From the NCBI RefSeq assembly GCF_001625305.1, contig NW_017803046.1, positions 4,139,590-4,203,589 on the forward strand: a stretch of 64,000 bases of DNA. The letters run 5' to 3'. Numbering within the stretch: the stretch's first letter is position 1; each line of letters opens with the position of its first letter. The notes under the pieces were generated by a model. It worked only from the letters and a program-made list of their open reading frames with translations. It searched no databases and had not been told where the DNA came from. Source of the stretch: Branchiostoma belcheri (lineage: Eukaryota > Chordata > Leptocardii > Amphioxiformes > Branchiostomatidae). Made by a program: the position numbers and the translations under genes. Below, one piece after another: positions 1-14,870 of this stretch.

Positions 1-3000
1 TTCTATTTGTACCAGCTAGAGGCAATTCATGCAGGAGATTTTGGCTGTTGTCTCAGGGCCAAATCAATAGAACGGTAACTGTGATGTTATGCCAGCAATT
101 CTGCCATGTTTTGTGAAGGAAGGGCATGAAAGGCGGTCAAGCAATTTTCTAGTCATAAAATTAATCTACTTGGCTGTAGGCTAGGAGTCCTAAAATCTGT
201 CAGAAGCTTTATAACTCATGAGCTACGTAATAAAAATTATCAGCCTATCTTAGGTACATGTAACCTCCATTATCGGTCATCCGCTGGGTTATATCTACCA
301 CAACAAAAAACAGTGTGTTTGAGAGACCGCTAGTGCTGTATCCCCCCGCCCCCCATATGTATGCACAGGTTAGTAGATATTCAGGTCTTGGAGTACAACA
401 TGTACATAATACACTTGCACTGGACATTTCTTTGAATTCATTTTTCCTGTGTGCACGTGGCAGATATATGTGACCAGATAGGGTTATACGTTAGAACACG
501 TTACTACCACGGTAGTATATATTATTTTGCAACTATTAATTAATTTTGTTAATTGTCATATTGTTAGTTTATAACTTTGTAAGAAGTCATTAAAACTTGC
601 TGTAGTATCAATTTTTGTCTGGTCAGACAAAAGTGCCAAATTTCCTTTTATTAACATTATCAGAAATGATACGTTTCATTACTTACAATAATTATTGTAC
701 AGGAAGTAATAGCTTGTTTTTTTTTGTTCAGTAATTTATCTGTGCTGTTCTAATGTCATCTGATTGATACCCACTAATGGAGGGTAGTAATGAGCCAGTG
801 CATCAGATTTCATACTTTCAATTAAGGTTTGATGGAATCAGGATAATCTGTCTAGATAATGGTGATTTGTTGGTGTCTGAGGCATTTGACAAATAGTGGG
901 GTGTTTTGTGTTCATTGATTTTACATTGAAAAGGAAAGTAGTCCTCTTACAGTTAAATCAGTAATTATGTAGGATATAAATCATCTGCGCTGCTATGTAG
1001 GACACTGAATAGATTTGGGTCATAGAGTCAAAATATTCTATGATGAACAGCGGGGGTAATTTTAAGCTGCTACAAGTGGTATGTCAGATAACCATTTATT
1101 TAGCACTTAGGAATGACCAAGGAGGCTTTGGGGGGGGGGGGACCAATACATATTAAGTACTAGATGTTTCCAGTCAACAGCTTGAGCTTTTTTCTTTTAA
1201 ATTTTCTATATCATTTATGTCTGAGTCTTGGCTTTTCTTCAATTTGCGCAATTAGTTTTTAATTTGTTTCAATCTTAACAAGCCCTCAACAATCATTCAA
1301 AGAGTTAGAATCAATGAATGGAGTCCACTGTCTAGCAAGACAACAAGAGTCCGAGAAGAGACTCATGAAACTTGTAATCGCATTTTTATGATAGTGACCC
1401 TTGGTATAGAATGATACATCTTGTCCAGGGCACCACTTCCATGCCAACTTTACAAACTAATACAGTGTCTCTCGTAACTTTGTGATGTTCTTTATTTCTT
1501 TATGATGATAAACACACCTACTCCTTATGAGTTGTCCTTCCTGTCCTATAAAAGTAGATAATATCCTTTTTATTACCACACGTTCACTAGATAAACTGGT
1601 GAAAAATCCCTGCAGCAGAGACCTTGATGTCCATCTTCAGTCATGCACAAAAGAAGCCAGCTGCCTTGTCCACATTTGGCTGCCTGCCAGTCTAGCAGGG
1701 CAAGCATTATTAGAGATAGAACACAGGTGGCCAAGGCTCCACAAACCTCTTATTGGTAATCTTCCATGACGGAAGCATTGACCTATGCCTCAAACTCATA
1801 TTCTAGAATCTTCTGAAAATGCTGATAGCTTTGACATTGCTGATAAAAGATCACGTACATGCACACGTGGCATACAAGATGCAGTGTTAAAGAACAAAAT
1901 ATGATCATCTTGTATTCTTCAATTTCTTATGTACACCATAGGGAAGCATTTAGTTACTTATGAGCAAACACACATTACAACTTACAGACTTTGTGACTTC
2001 ATTATCTTGCTTTCAAGAAAACATTACAGTTTCAACACACGTTGAAGATAAGCTTTCTCTCTCAAGTCACATTTGACACCACAGTCCAGGGCGGGTGTAT
2101 CTAGTATGCTGAGCACAGAAAAGAATGTCAATTGATCCCAGACACCAGACAGTAATGTTAGTTATCTTGCGTGCCGAATATCTGAACACAAAAGAGGGCT
2201 ATATCTATAATTGCTGTTCACATCTGTGGAACTGTTGTTGAGTGTGCTTTCTAGTTTTTAAGCATAGCACAGTCATTGCACTATAAAAGCTTTTAGACTG
2301 TCTAGATTTTATGCAATACTTTTGGAGGCCGTTCCACTTTCTTCCCCGATATTGCGCACGTACACCACGTCTCTATACATGTAGCACATCTAGCCCAAAG
2401 TTGTTTTTCATTAAATGAAATTTCTGTCAATGTTACGAGTATGCCCTTGTTAGTACATCATACTTTATGAGGAAACATCTATCACAGCTCTTTTTATTGA
2501 GCCTCTAACATCCCTGGTATTTGACATGGCCCATTTCCTACCACTAAGTCATACAAAGCTAGGCTGGACTAGAATGCAAAATTGTGGATATATGAGGCAC
2601 ATATGTTGGTTGGCCTGAATATTGATGGCATCTATTGATTCTGCTACAAGTTTGTAGGATGTTCCCACAGTTGAACCAACTGACATTTCCTCTGAAGCTT
2701 AAAACTCTTTAAGGTGTCAACAAGAAAAAATTGATTTGAGGGACAAAATTTGATATGATGTATCTGCTGTAGTATTTGCTGCTGTCAGTAACTGTTACAG
2801 AGTTTTTTTCAGTTAAATGTGGAGTTTTTTTATTCAGATATAATTTGTTGCAGTCAGAACAAAATTTGTTTGGTTAGCAGAGTTTGCTATGGTCAAAAGT
2901 GAGGCTACTGTTGTAGGTTAACTGCTCCTGTGACATCTCTGCTGTAGTGGGACTAAAGGTTTGCCTTTAATTAGACCCTATGGGATATATAGAACATGCT

Positions 3001-6000
3001 ACCAGTAACTGCAGTCAAGGACAGTGTTTTTCATGTTTTATGATTGGTTTTAGCAATGCCAGGTCAGTTGCATTTTCTGACACTGCCTTGTTGTTAAGTC
3101 ATTTATCTTGAGGTAGAGATGCCCAAACCAATTCCCTTAGGGTACTTCAGAAGCACTTTCTTCTGTACAGTCAACAAAGTCAGACATCACCCCAACCTTA
3201 GATTTGTTGGTTCTTTGAAAATCAAGCTGAATTAAACTCTTTGTATAGCTCAAATGCATTTGAGTATTGCCCTATTTTCACTAATATATCATTGGAGGCT
3301 CTGTCCTTGGTGCTGAATTCAGGGATGCCCTACTTCTCTAAATCCTGACATAAGTTATTATTTTTCTCAAGTAATTACAATCCTCATGAGACATAACTTA
3401 TGTATTCAAGTGAAATATAACATCATTATCTTATGAATATAGATCGAAGTATTTGCTTAATGAATACAAATTAGGATTGTAAATGAGAAGCTGACTAAGA
3501 CTACAATTAGATATCGATCTGCAGTCATCTTTAACAAGTTTCCAAGATCTAGCTTATCCTTAAGGCAGGTATAGAATATTCTAACAGCCATTAGATTGTT
3601 ATGTATGTAATACCAATGAGGGATCATGTCTAAGGAGCGATTATAATTGTTGCATTAAGTGTGTCAGCACTATAGCCTCAGGGAAGGCAGGGCAAATTGT
3701 CAGGTGGATTTGATATTTCCTGAAAGGTTTAGAAGATGAAAATACTTTTTGTAGTTGGAATTTAGGCAGATAGAATGTCATGAATATTCAAAGATTTTGC
3801 ATACTCTCTTTGCATTCTCTATCATTGTTGTTTGTAAGGATATTTCAGAATTGAGTCCTCGTGATTGGCAGTGAGAACTACAGGAATTATTGGATCACAG
3901 TACAGGCTGTTGCTGTCTGAGTGGAATGCAATTCATGTCCCACTGAGCTCTCATCTCTGCAAATCCCCTATTATCAAGTAAGAGGAGGCATTAGCAATTG
4001 TGATGCCTAGTGCTGGCACTCTGCACCCTGCTGATTACAGATCTACATTCAAAACAGGTGGGCTGGACAGATAGAAGATTGACTGACGTAATGCATGTAT
4101 GTATCAGGAGCACTCTAACAGCGTATAGAGCTGACTGGATCAAGCTCGTTGCATTCAGATTAGGACTGGAAGAAAGTAGCACGAGCTGGTAGTGATTGCG
4201 GGAGACGTTTGAGTGGTGCACACTTTGAGCAGACATCATGCCAGGGATGCGGTACACCGTAATGCATGTGAGAAAACACCCAGTACGAAAACATCCCACC
4301 AGGATGACATGGAAGCCAGGCAGAAGGTAGGAGATGTTTTCATTGCAGAGATTCTCTCCCCCCCCCACTTGTAGGGCTCTGTTAGACATTCCATTATTGA
4401 CTGGCTGCTATCAGGCGTAACAAGTGCACAGGTGTAACTGTGACACATGTTGTTAACTGTCAATTTATTGCCTGTTTTTGTGGCAAAGTTTGAACATATT
4501 TAAATTACAAAATGATATCTATGTGGTTTTTGGAAATTGCGAATTGTTTGTCAATACCTAGGGAAACATCTAATAGATGTTCTCTGTGCCAACCATAATT
4601 GAACAGTCGTAAAAATGCTGAATCAAATCTACCAGGTAAGTTGTTGCTCCCTAGCAGAAGTTGCGTGAGAGGAATTATAAAATGTTGAACATAGATATAT
4701 ATAAAAATGCATCACCAAGATGGTCAAATATATAATCATTGATGCAATGCAAGCAAGGTACACTGTAACTTAAAACATAAGGTATTGCCATGTTTACCTA
4801 TTACTTACCTGATTTTTGTGAATGATCATATTGAGATAAACCTGTTGCCGGTGACTTTTTTTGCACATAATAGCTTATTTTATGCATTTGTGGTATTTAG
4901 GGTTCTGACAGGTACATTTGAAAGACTGCTCTTATCCACATAAAGCAAAAGCAAGAGCTGTCACTTTTTGCACAATGTAAATTTCAGAACATTAGGTACG
5001 CATAACAGGTAGCAACAATCCAAGTGTGGTATTACTTATCATATGCAGTCTATTGTACAGTTGTGGCATGGCATTTGGATGTGACATAAAATGTCATGAG
5101 CTATATTTTCAGAGGGCATGAATGCAGCTAGAATGTAAATGTGTCTGGTAATATGCAAGACATATGCTTTGCAATGATGTATTGGTACAGACAACATTTA
5201 GATAAGATGATTGAAGATGAGTAACCAACCTGTACTGCCTGCAGCTAATGTAGAAACACATTAGTTTTTTTACTCAATTTTCAGCATAAAAGATGATCAA
5301 AGGGTTACTTCAAGGTTATGGGTTACAAGAATGACTCTCCCATCTCTTCTATGCAATGATGTCACATTTGATTAGTTTTCCTGGCACTAATCATGCCCAG
5401 CACTAAGAGCATTGAAATTCACATTTTGCTAGTCACTCAGGAATAAAATAGGATGGTGCGTGATATTTTAGCAAATTTGGTCATTTTTTTTAACCATGAA
5501 ATGTAGCAATTCCATATACCAAAAAGGGTTCACTGCTAGCATACGTACAGTTTGTGTTTCATGCTTTGTTCACTTTTTATTATGTATCAATCTTCTGTAT
5601 CAATCAGTAGAATAGGAATAACAACAGTCATAGAGTAACAAAAATATGCACATGTTTTTTTATCGCTAAATCTGTACATTATGGAAGATCTGCTTAATGT
5701 TGGGTTCTTACATATTCATGTGCAAGTCAAGAAAAACGTAATCCCTTGGAATTTGGGACAGCAGGATTAGTTTAACACCCTGCGGTCCATTACGTGAATC
5801 TTCTTGCCTCGCGTTGACAGGATGATGAATTAGGCAAGTACAGAAGTTTCTAGTCTCTCGAAATTTTGATAACAAAACCAGCAAACTGCCACAAGTATTT
5901 GATAGCAAGCCCTCACGGGAGCCAATTCAGAGATAACAAACTTCTGCTGTTCCTGTTTAATCAACATGTTAACAGGAGACAATCTCGGAAATTTGAACGG

Positions 6001-6667
6001 CATAAACAGTGTAAGCTGACACAAATACGGAGACCAGGATGAAGGTCCTGATGGGATCTGGTGTGAAGAATGAATACAGGTCTCCGGGGTTAGGGGGATT
6101 GCAGTAAAGACTCCAATCAATCAAGAGAACTTACAGGCAACTGGTGAATATTTGATGGCCGGCTCTTTTATCTTTCTCACTATGAGCAAGATGTAAGACA
6201 GTGATTAAAGACTGTATTTAGTGGGTCTGCTGCCATGGCATGGGCCATCATAGATTTTAATCAGCTATGAGTTGAAGCAGCGAACCAGAAACAAACCCTG
6301 CAAACAGACATTAATCTATGGAGTAAAACTCTTGTTCTTATTGATTTTATTTACAAATACATAGCTCAAAATGTATATGGTTTTATGACTGAGTGTTGGT
6401 TTCTGTAGCTAGTGTTCTCAAACAGTCTGCCAGTCATGTCTCAGATCATGAGAACTGTGTGACAATTACCCTCCAGTCAGACATGAATGGCAAAGAGAGA
6501 GTGGCATGAGGTATCTTTAATTGATCTCTGGGGAAATCATGCCAAGACATCTACAGTTAAACTCTGATCTAGGCAGTAAACACAATGTAACAACTAACAA
6601 GGTTTTGAAATAGAGGCTTGAACTACATGTTTGTGCATCCATTTTGTGTATGGTTAGCAGTTTGACT
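1..6667. other. No gene seen
   Basis: AT-rich unique-looking DNA with a G12 run near 1130 and short chance frames only. No splice-linked coding pattern, tRNA or rRNA was found. Confidence 0.6.
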
Positions 6668-6740
6668 TTTAGAGTTAGAAAGTATATTCTATTGTCCCTC
6701 TTAAACATTTAGAGTTAGAAAGCATATTCTATTGTCCCTC
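6668..6740. repeat. Tandem pair, 33-bp unit
   Basis: TTTAGAGTTAGAAAG followed by TATATTCTATTGTCCCTC occurs at 6668-6700 and, with one change, at 6708-6740. Confidence 0.9.
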
Positions 6741-6825
6741 CAGTATGATGGGCCTATAACATCTATTTAATATATGACGCTTCACCACATTTGTGGAAGG
6801 ATTGACATAACAGGTGACTATCATC

Positions 6826-7160
6826 TCTTCAAGATGTCAAACCCGAGACTGGACTGCAAGGTTTGAACTACTCAAAGCAGGAAAGATCCCTGCTCTTTCC
6901 AATAAGTGTGGTGGGATCTTAAATGTCCTCAAGGGCTGGCTCCTCTTAAAAACTTGGGACATCTGGCTTCATGTCCTACCCAAGAGAATGTCCCTATATA
7001 TAGTAACCAAAGCTAGGTATTCATTTACACCAGAGTCAAGTGAGGAATAGGTGTGTAAGTGCCTTTCCCAAGGACACAACAATGGGGGCCTGTCAGGGAT
7101 TCAAACCTAAAACATCTCAATTCTGTGTCAACAACTCTAACCACAAGACCACCCTGCCAG
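6826..7160 (-). mobile_element. Old tRNA-derived SINE
   Basis: On the minus strand the head at about 7158 reads like a tRNA: GGTGGTCTTGTGG-TTAGAG (A-box-like, 7135-7153) and GGTTTGAATCC (B-box-like, 7097-7107). The body that follows contains the complement of GTGCCTTTCCCAAGGACACAA, a motif common in tRNA-related SINE families of marine deuterostomes. Heavily diverged. Confidence 0.6.
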
Positions 7161-10100
7161 CTCACAGACTAACAAAGGGGTGTGGTCTGATGTGATCGCA
7201 TGGTCTGACGTAGTCACATGGGTATGTTTCCCTCTAATTCCACCTTTGTTGTTATCCAAACATGTTTGCACATGATACCCAGAAGAAAAAAATAAGCTAA
7301 ACTAATAATACCCATTACTTTTAATCAATTTTGATAATCTGTACCAAGTCCCACAATGTTTGATCTACTTAGTCAGATGACCTAAACCATTGATTTAGAG
7401 GGATATCTATGAGATATTGATCCCTTAATGACTGCCCTTTGATCTCTTCAAAGGGTCAAACAAAAAGGTCAAGGTCTTAATCAGCACCGTTGGCGGTCTT
7501 TATCCCCTGTTATTAAAGAGTAATGGACTTGAAATCCAATGTAACGAATCCTAATAAAAGTTGAATGCATTCGTCCTTGATGCCTCAGGCAGAGCTGAAT
7601 AGGCTGTGCCCATATCCACATGTAAAGGTTGACATGCTTGACATCAGATGCCATAACAAGGCATTATTTCATGCTCCTGAATCATACATGTATGTCACAA
7701 GTAAGATGCGGATAAGACAATTTTCCTTGTTATGAACAGTATTTGAAGGCTTCTTGTGTAGCAGTGATATTTTAATGTTCAGCATTCTTTATTCAAGAGA
7801 GATATTACCTAGTTACCTGAGTGTATGTGTACTATTTATCTGTAGTACAAGTATCATATACTGACTATACCCTTTAGCTTTATGTATGATGTTACTCTAA
7901 TCTGAAATAATTTACTTGTTATTACAAAAACCTCTCTATTCTCTGAATAAAGTGATTAGAATGACTCCTATACAATAGAATAAATAGAAATCATCCATCA
8001 CCAAGAGAAAGAGCTAGCTATTTATTTCTAAAACATTCTCAAATTGAGAAACAAAGGTCAAAGCACACTGTGCGGTGTCTTTAAATATTAAGCAAGGAAT
8101 CATCAATACGTCTGGCATGGTCTCATGGGGAAAAGTACAATGACTATGATAGCGGAGGTGTCAATGTCTATAGCTGAAAATCAGACATCAAGCAATAACA
8201 ATCAATATTTCAAGGACAGGAAATGACAGAGATAAACAGCAAGAAAAAAAAGCCAATTATAGTTTTTATAGTTTGCAGCCGATTGTAGACACAGACACCT
8301 TGGATATTGATGATATAGCAACAAAAATGTGAGATCTCAATATAAGTTGTGAAATTACAAATAAATCAAACTCATTTTTATTACAATTATGATGTCCAAT
8401 ATACCTTCAAACTGAAGAGTATTAATATGTCATTGTGTTTGTCATGTTATTGGAAGGTTACAGCATAACTTTCAGCACCTTGGACAGAACAACCATAGTT
8501 TTTTCCAGCATACATAGCTGCACTGGAGCAGGAAACATTGAAAATCACTTGCCCAAGACAAATTTTAACAGCACCACTCAGAATTTAGGTCAAAACCAAT
8601 GCCATTTTCAGTGTTCCTGAAAAAAAAAACTTTGAAAGATACAAGAGAGAGAACAGTTATTAGCAAAACATACTAGAAGGCTGTCATTGATAACATTGTC
8701 TTTGTATGGGCTAGAAGAGCATATCCCGCAGTAGCCCCAGAATTAAAAAAAAACATCTTATCGCTTCCATTTGCTACCCATTGCTACCAATACAGCACAA
8801 AATTGGACCATTGATCCTTGTGTGTCATTAGGGACATTTGTATGGGATTGTGGCTATTACTTTGGTTTATTTGAACCATTTACTTTTATTTGGTATAGGA
8901 TTATTTCAGGATGACAATACCCTTAGAGGATTATGTCTACCAGTCATTTTTAAAACAAATGATAGGACTATGGGAGGCACTTATCTTGCCTTTTCTGAAA
9001 CTGTGCTTTGTTATGAAGAGTAAAAAATACAAAATCACTTCAAAATCATATTTTGCACGCAGTCATGTTTTCAGATGACCAGTTCTCTCTCCCACATTGC
9101 AGTTTTATCTCTTTCAATTTTCCCCAGTCCTTTTGCCTTAGTATCAGCTTTTACCTTGGCTACCTGATCATATTACTGTAAGAATAATTAGCCAAGGCAG
9201 CATCGGTTACATTATGGTCCTCTGTCTGTCATATTTCATACCTGAACTTCTTACCTTTTTTGCTGTCTCTACATGTACCTCTATTTCATCCAATCATTCA
9301 AATAAAACCCCTTGTATGTCTCATATTACTCCAATTCTTTATCAATTACACATTATTTAGAGACAAATTGAAACCATATCCTGCTCACTAAATCTCAATA
9401 CTAAGACCATCCAGCCAAATAGTGATGAGGAAAATTTCCATAAGTATCCTGGACAGAGTTCCCTGCAATAAAGCATGTCGCTTTGATGACTTCTTTTATT
9501 GACATATTGATCGTCAGTCAGATACTGCAGGCGCCACCTGGAGTCATTTTTGGGACAACTCAGTGGGGTGCATATTAGCATGGCAATATATGGGAAGGGG
9601 AAAAGTTTCTTCAGAAAGTATGACCAATGTATTTAAGTTTACCAAAGGAAAACATATTGTTTTTGCTCTGTTTCTTCATCTCCAAACAAATAAGGTCAAT
9701 GACCTGAACCTGACGTCTGTCAACATGGTAACTGGTGTTTGGTTATATCATGTTGCAATTTTATAGCAGGAGGGATTTAGACTGCTGTCACCATACATGC
9801 ACATATGAAATTGCAATGTGTTTGAGTAAAAATTAGCAAAGCAGACCATATGCAAATGTTAACATTATTCATTTGCCCTTTCTAGTTGACTTTAATTTTG
9901 ACTTGAAAGGTCACAAAATCGATAAACAAACATAAAATTTACTCATAAATTGAGTAGAATTGGGTCAAGGCTAGTAAATAGGGTACATTATAAACTTTGT
10001 TACACCAATCATTTATCCCTTTTACAGAAAATCAAGATAAAGGACTGGTGATAAAACCCATTTTCTCCAAATTTACTATATCAAGTGGATTAACCTATTA

Positions 10101-11639
10101 AGCATAAGGCACTTATTGCTGCTTCAAAGTAACGCTTATTTCATTATTGCAAGCTCAGTAATAAGATTACACGCCATTCTCAGAGCAAAACTCTGACATT
10201 TTCTAGAGTCTCCAAGCTGACAGTTTTAAAAGGTTTACAGATCCCACCAGTCTACAAAGTAAATGTCACCTTGCTTCATCCTAACTTTGACGCACTACTT
10301 GTGTATTATGTAAGGGCTTTCTGCATTCAGCATGCATACAGAGACTCCAGTCTCCATTGACGTACCATCAATAGTGTAGAGGTAGACTAATTGCAATGGT
10401 ATTGCCTTGAGATCCAGACATGGAGTTTGTGGATTTTCTGCTGCACCTGTGTAATTGTCACAAGAAGAAAGATTATACAAGCATTGTTACTGACACACAT
10501 GCTTTTAAAGGCTGCAGTCTAGTTCATTTCACAGTCGTTACTGACATCTTCTCGCAGAACAGACGTTATAATTGCTAGTTAAAGTCAGACAATTGCTGTT
10601 GCGTGGGTGGCACACTGTCAGTGCAAATAATGACTGTGTTCTGTTACATGGTACAGTTGTAATGCTGTGACGTTTACACACATCAAACAGCAATATGAGC
10701 CCTACAGGTAATGTCTTTATCACAAAATCTTATTGTAATATGATTACAATAAACATATCATGGTGGTACCTACATCATGGTGGAAATCAAATGCCAACCT
10801 CTGGAGTTCTGTGAAGAAAGGATTTTGTTCGTTACATTTTCCTGGAGCATTTTTTAATAAATTTGATTTTTCTTTTATGCTACCTCCAGAAAAAAATCTT
10901 TTTTGTTGCAAGAAAATAAAAGAGAACAGAAATTAGAAAATTAAATAACTCATTTGCTACCATCATACATACTGTGTGGTACTGTTGTCTAATATAATAC
11001 AATTGAAAAATTAATGTAATTTGTAGACATTTTGCTGCATCCTTGCATGCTATATCAGTGGCTTTAGCATAAACTTGTCATCTTCTTATTTATTTTCACA
11101 CCTGATATGACCCTCCAGAATGACTAATAGTTAAAGGTCACAGTCTTATGTCAGTTTCCTGATACACACAAAAATCCCCACGTGACATAGCTTTGTTTTA
11201 TGACATCTGGCATGCATAGATAGCCATATTCATTGGCAAATTGCCCAATATAACTTTATCTTCTCCCCTATTGGTGACAGTAGTTAGGTTATCACTTTAT
11301 ATTCTGTGCAGTTTTCATCCCAATCTCAGACATCCATTACTGTAATGTTACTCCTTCCATATCCTGTGTCATAATTATACCAGAAACTACTCTTAGGTTC
11401 TAGATATTGGAGTCATACTTATTGGTTACTTCGTCTTTATCACCGTTACGACCATGCATATTTGATGAATCTGGGGACCAGGGGGCTGGTGTGAATTCCT
11501 TGGTATGGACAGTTCCATTGTTCAGTGACAAGGCAGGGGCCTGGCTTCCAAGGAAGACTGTTTGCAGAGCTTGATCCAAGTTGACAGATGACATCACCGG
11601 ATCTTCTGGGCCATTTGTCATCATGTCCGTTATTTGACG
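7161..11639. other. No gene seen
   Basis: AT-rich intergenic or upstream-intron DNA. Frames of 60-74 codons occur but lack recognisable protein or exon boundaries. Confidence 0.6.
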
Positions 11640-13602
11640 GGAGTTTTCTTGGGAGCACGAGGGATGCAGTTAAAGCGATGAAGATCTGGGGTTGATAGAG
11701 GAGCCGATGCTACCAGAGAGGACCAAATCTACCAACATTCAATTTGGTTTCATGACTGCAGTTATACTGTCACCGCTGCCTGTGATCAAGTATAAATTTT
11801 CCAACAGCAACATCAGCGCTGCACTTCAGCTGACTGCCTACCAGGCAAGGCACTGATTACTAAGTTGTGAAGGTAGAGGAGCCAACACCTATCTGGACTG
11901 CAAGTTCTACCCTCCTAAAAAGATGAACTAGTGTCTTGACCAAATGATCCGGGGATAATGGCAGACAAACTAGCAGTTTGGAACAAGTTCCAACTACTCT
12001 TTTTTGGTTCCGTTTGAATGCCAACAATGGCATTTCCTGGTATTGAAAATCAATGTTGCATACCTAATGTCGCAATTGGAAACAGCTTCTCCTGCCTATC
12101 GACGGTTACCAGGGGCAGAAAAAAGGCACTGGAATGTTTTTCTACACCAGCTGAATAGACTATGGTGGTAGCGAAGCAGCCTTGAACCATTCAGAGCAAC
12201 GCTGAGACAACAGGTTCCAGAAGAAAAGAGACAGGAAAAACTGGTCTTATTTTTAAAGATTGGTACCAGCAAATTTAACAGTGTCAGAATTTGGACATTA
12301 ACTCACATCTTGTAACAACAGACCACCAGGCAGGATCATCAGCCATGGACGCAGGTGTTCAAAGGCTTAAACAGTCATTCATCTATACACAATGGGGCAC
12401 CAAAGGAGGCGGCAGCACAGATGGACTCAAACGACATAATGGAGCCTGTAGGTATAAAATTGGTCTTTTTCAGGCATCACAGATTGGGCACAAAACACCC
12501 ACTTCATTATCCTTGGAATAAACCTTGATTGCGGTAAAGACGTTGCTTCTTTGTGCCTTCGATGGATTACGTACCTGCTTTGCACTGATCTTTTGGGTGG
12601 GAATCGATTGATGCTGGTGAATGATTCGAGTGGACTTTGTATAATCTGGGTGTTTGTCATTCAGATTAGATACAATTCTGGACAGAATTGGAAACCTGAA
12701 GATACAACTGGAAAACTGACACCATTGGGGGAAAATGACGATTGGTGCAACCATGTTTTATAGCTCAGGCGTTATTACTGTTCGCCTCATTGGAGAAGTG
12801 TATGCATGGCTTTGATCTTTCTGCTCTGATAACTTCTTGATAAATTGCTTCAAGGATTACACGGGCATGCACGGACCAGTCTCATATTCTGATGGGAGTT
12901 GGCACCAGTTGGTACAACCCGACTCCACAACCAATGAGTACGGAACTTGCCTTTGGTTTGGTAGGAATCTTCTAGAGTGGTTCCCTATGTTTGATCATGA
13001 TGCGGATTACTGAAGGCCACAGGAACCGTAAATTAACAGATGACATCACACCTCAGCTAGTAATAGAAAGACGGCAGCTCCAAGGACCATTTATTTCTAC
13101 CAGTGGAAGTGGATGATGGGATTACTGGTACGGAGAAACACCAACGTTGGAGTCAGTGGACCAAGTAATCTAGCAGGACCTGCCATGGGATCCACTTTGG
13201 GTGGTAGGGCATCGCTCAGCTAGGAACCAGAAACAGCTTGGCCAGTCAAGCAGTTTGATACTTTTCTTCAGATTGGCTGGGATTTCAGCACCCCCCTTCC
13301 AAACCCTTAACACAATCAGCTGGTTATGGAAAAGATGATGGAAGAATTTCAACGACTACCAATGCTCATGGACAAGAGTGTGGACCTGCTAAAAACTGTG
13401 TGAGGGGCTCACAGGAGTGAAAACCTTGAGGAGAGGAACCTTGTAAGACTGTTGGACCTCAGGCATGTGGTATCCCTGTGATGTTTGACAGCGTTGTGGC
13501 GTGGAATCGATTGTCTGCCATGTTTCACGCACCAGCACGGAAAATTGTGGAGCTGTCCAACGGATTCCTACCCAGAGACATGAGCCTCAATGCTTTGAAC
13601 AG
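11640..13602 (+). pseudogene. Decayed coding-like block of unknown family
   Basis: About 2 kb whose base and codon texture look protein-derived, unlike the AT-rich neighbours. No reading frame stays open for long, so it is broken at many points. I do not recognise the protein. It could be the fossil of a transposon or virus-like element or of a host retrocopy; no terminal repeats or target duplication were found. The last part runs to a splice-donor-like AG|GTAAAC at 13602. Confidence 0.35.
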
Positions 13603-14629
13603 GTAAACAAGTCTCAGAATTCTTCTCTTCTCCGCTGTGCATTCAAATATTTTGTGGTTTTTAGATAAAAACATAAGATAACAGCAAAGTTATTCTGGTT
13701 TATATATTATGAAGACAGCTTGCGTTCAGAGAATACACTTTTTTGGATGAAAACACTTTTAATGATATAAGTTCATATGCCACTTTTATGCAGTAACTTG
13801 CTTGATTAAAAACTGGTAAATTCACCAAGCTATAGAATCTGATATGTTAATTATTTTTATATCTACATGTATCTACATGTATGTCATCAGCCAAGGTACT
13901 GATTTTCTTGATATATAGTTTCTAATATATTTGTAGTTAAATGTACCTGGGTCCAGTATTCAGGTTGTGACGTTTCCATATGATATAATACCTCAGATCA
14001 ATATTTTGGGTCTCTGGTCTTTCATCAATATTTTAGAAGCTGAAAATTCCTGACAGCATCTTGTCAATTCCAATATTCCTCAAATACATGACTGTATTTG
14101 TCTATCTATCCCCTCCCATTGCTGCATGCCATTAGTAGCATTTATTAAATGTACGGCATGAAAGAATGGGAATGGCAGCTTGCACTATAATCCCTGACAG
14201 GAGTTTTTAGCATAATGATGATGCATGCCTGCCTTTTGTAAAGTGTGGCTGTTGTTTGTCCATGGTGCTGAAAGTCTGGTGGTCTTGATGCATTCTTATT
14301 CAACTCTATTTATATCTGAGAAGTCGGTTGAACCCAATTACTGTGTCTTGACAGGCATGATTTTCTGAAGGGTAGACTAATCATGCAGTAGACTGAACAA
14401 TTTACCGTTCTTGTCCATCAATAAGCAAGGGAAGACTCAACAGATTGGAATTTTCTTTCCTTGCAGCAGATAATGTATTTCTGATCATGTCTTCATGTGC
14501 AAATGTGACCTTCTAACGTGAAATGTCACAAGCACAGAATTTAAAGTTACAACTGAATGTTCAATTCTCAGATATTGCTACTGTAGTTTATGAGCAAGCA
14601 TACTAGTAGAAAATGAGGCCTTTTAATGG

Positions 14630-14870
14630 TCTAATGTAAGTAACTTGGGACAGGCACTTTATATGTGACTTTCCTCACTTTATGGCTTACTGAATTTGGT
14701 TGGGGAGGTAAAAGACAGTAGAAGGAAAGGAATTGGCTCTTCCCTCCAAGATGTATTGTAACTTATTCCCCAAGATCAGCTACATTGGTGGGGTAGCACA
14801 TCTTGGAGAGCAGACTAGAGCTAACAAGGCTGGACTCTAGGCTACTTACTCCCCTCTTGGCCTCAAAGGC
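14630..14870. repeat. Probable old dispersed repeat
   Basis: CTTGGGACAGGCACTTTA, TTCCTCACTTTATGG and GGTTGGGGAGGTAAAA follow the order of a dispersed repeat of the CTTGGGAAAGGCACTT type that I associate with lancelet DNA. Ends are not definable; identified by pattern memory only. Confidence 0.3.

Noticed and set aside
4328-4372. Overlapping frames around a poly-C run near 4360
   Set aside because: Low complexity and frames on both strands; no gene evidence.
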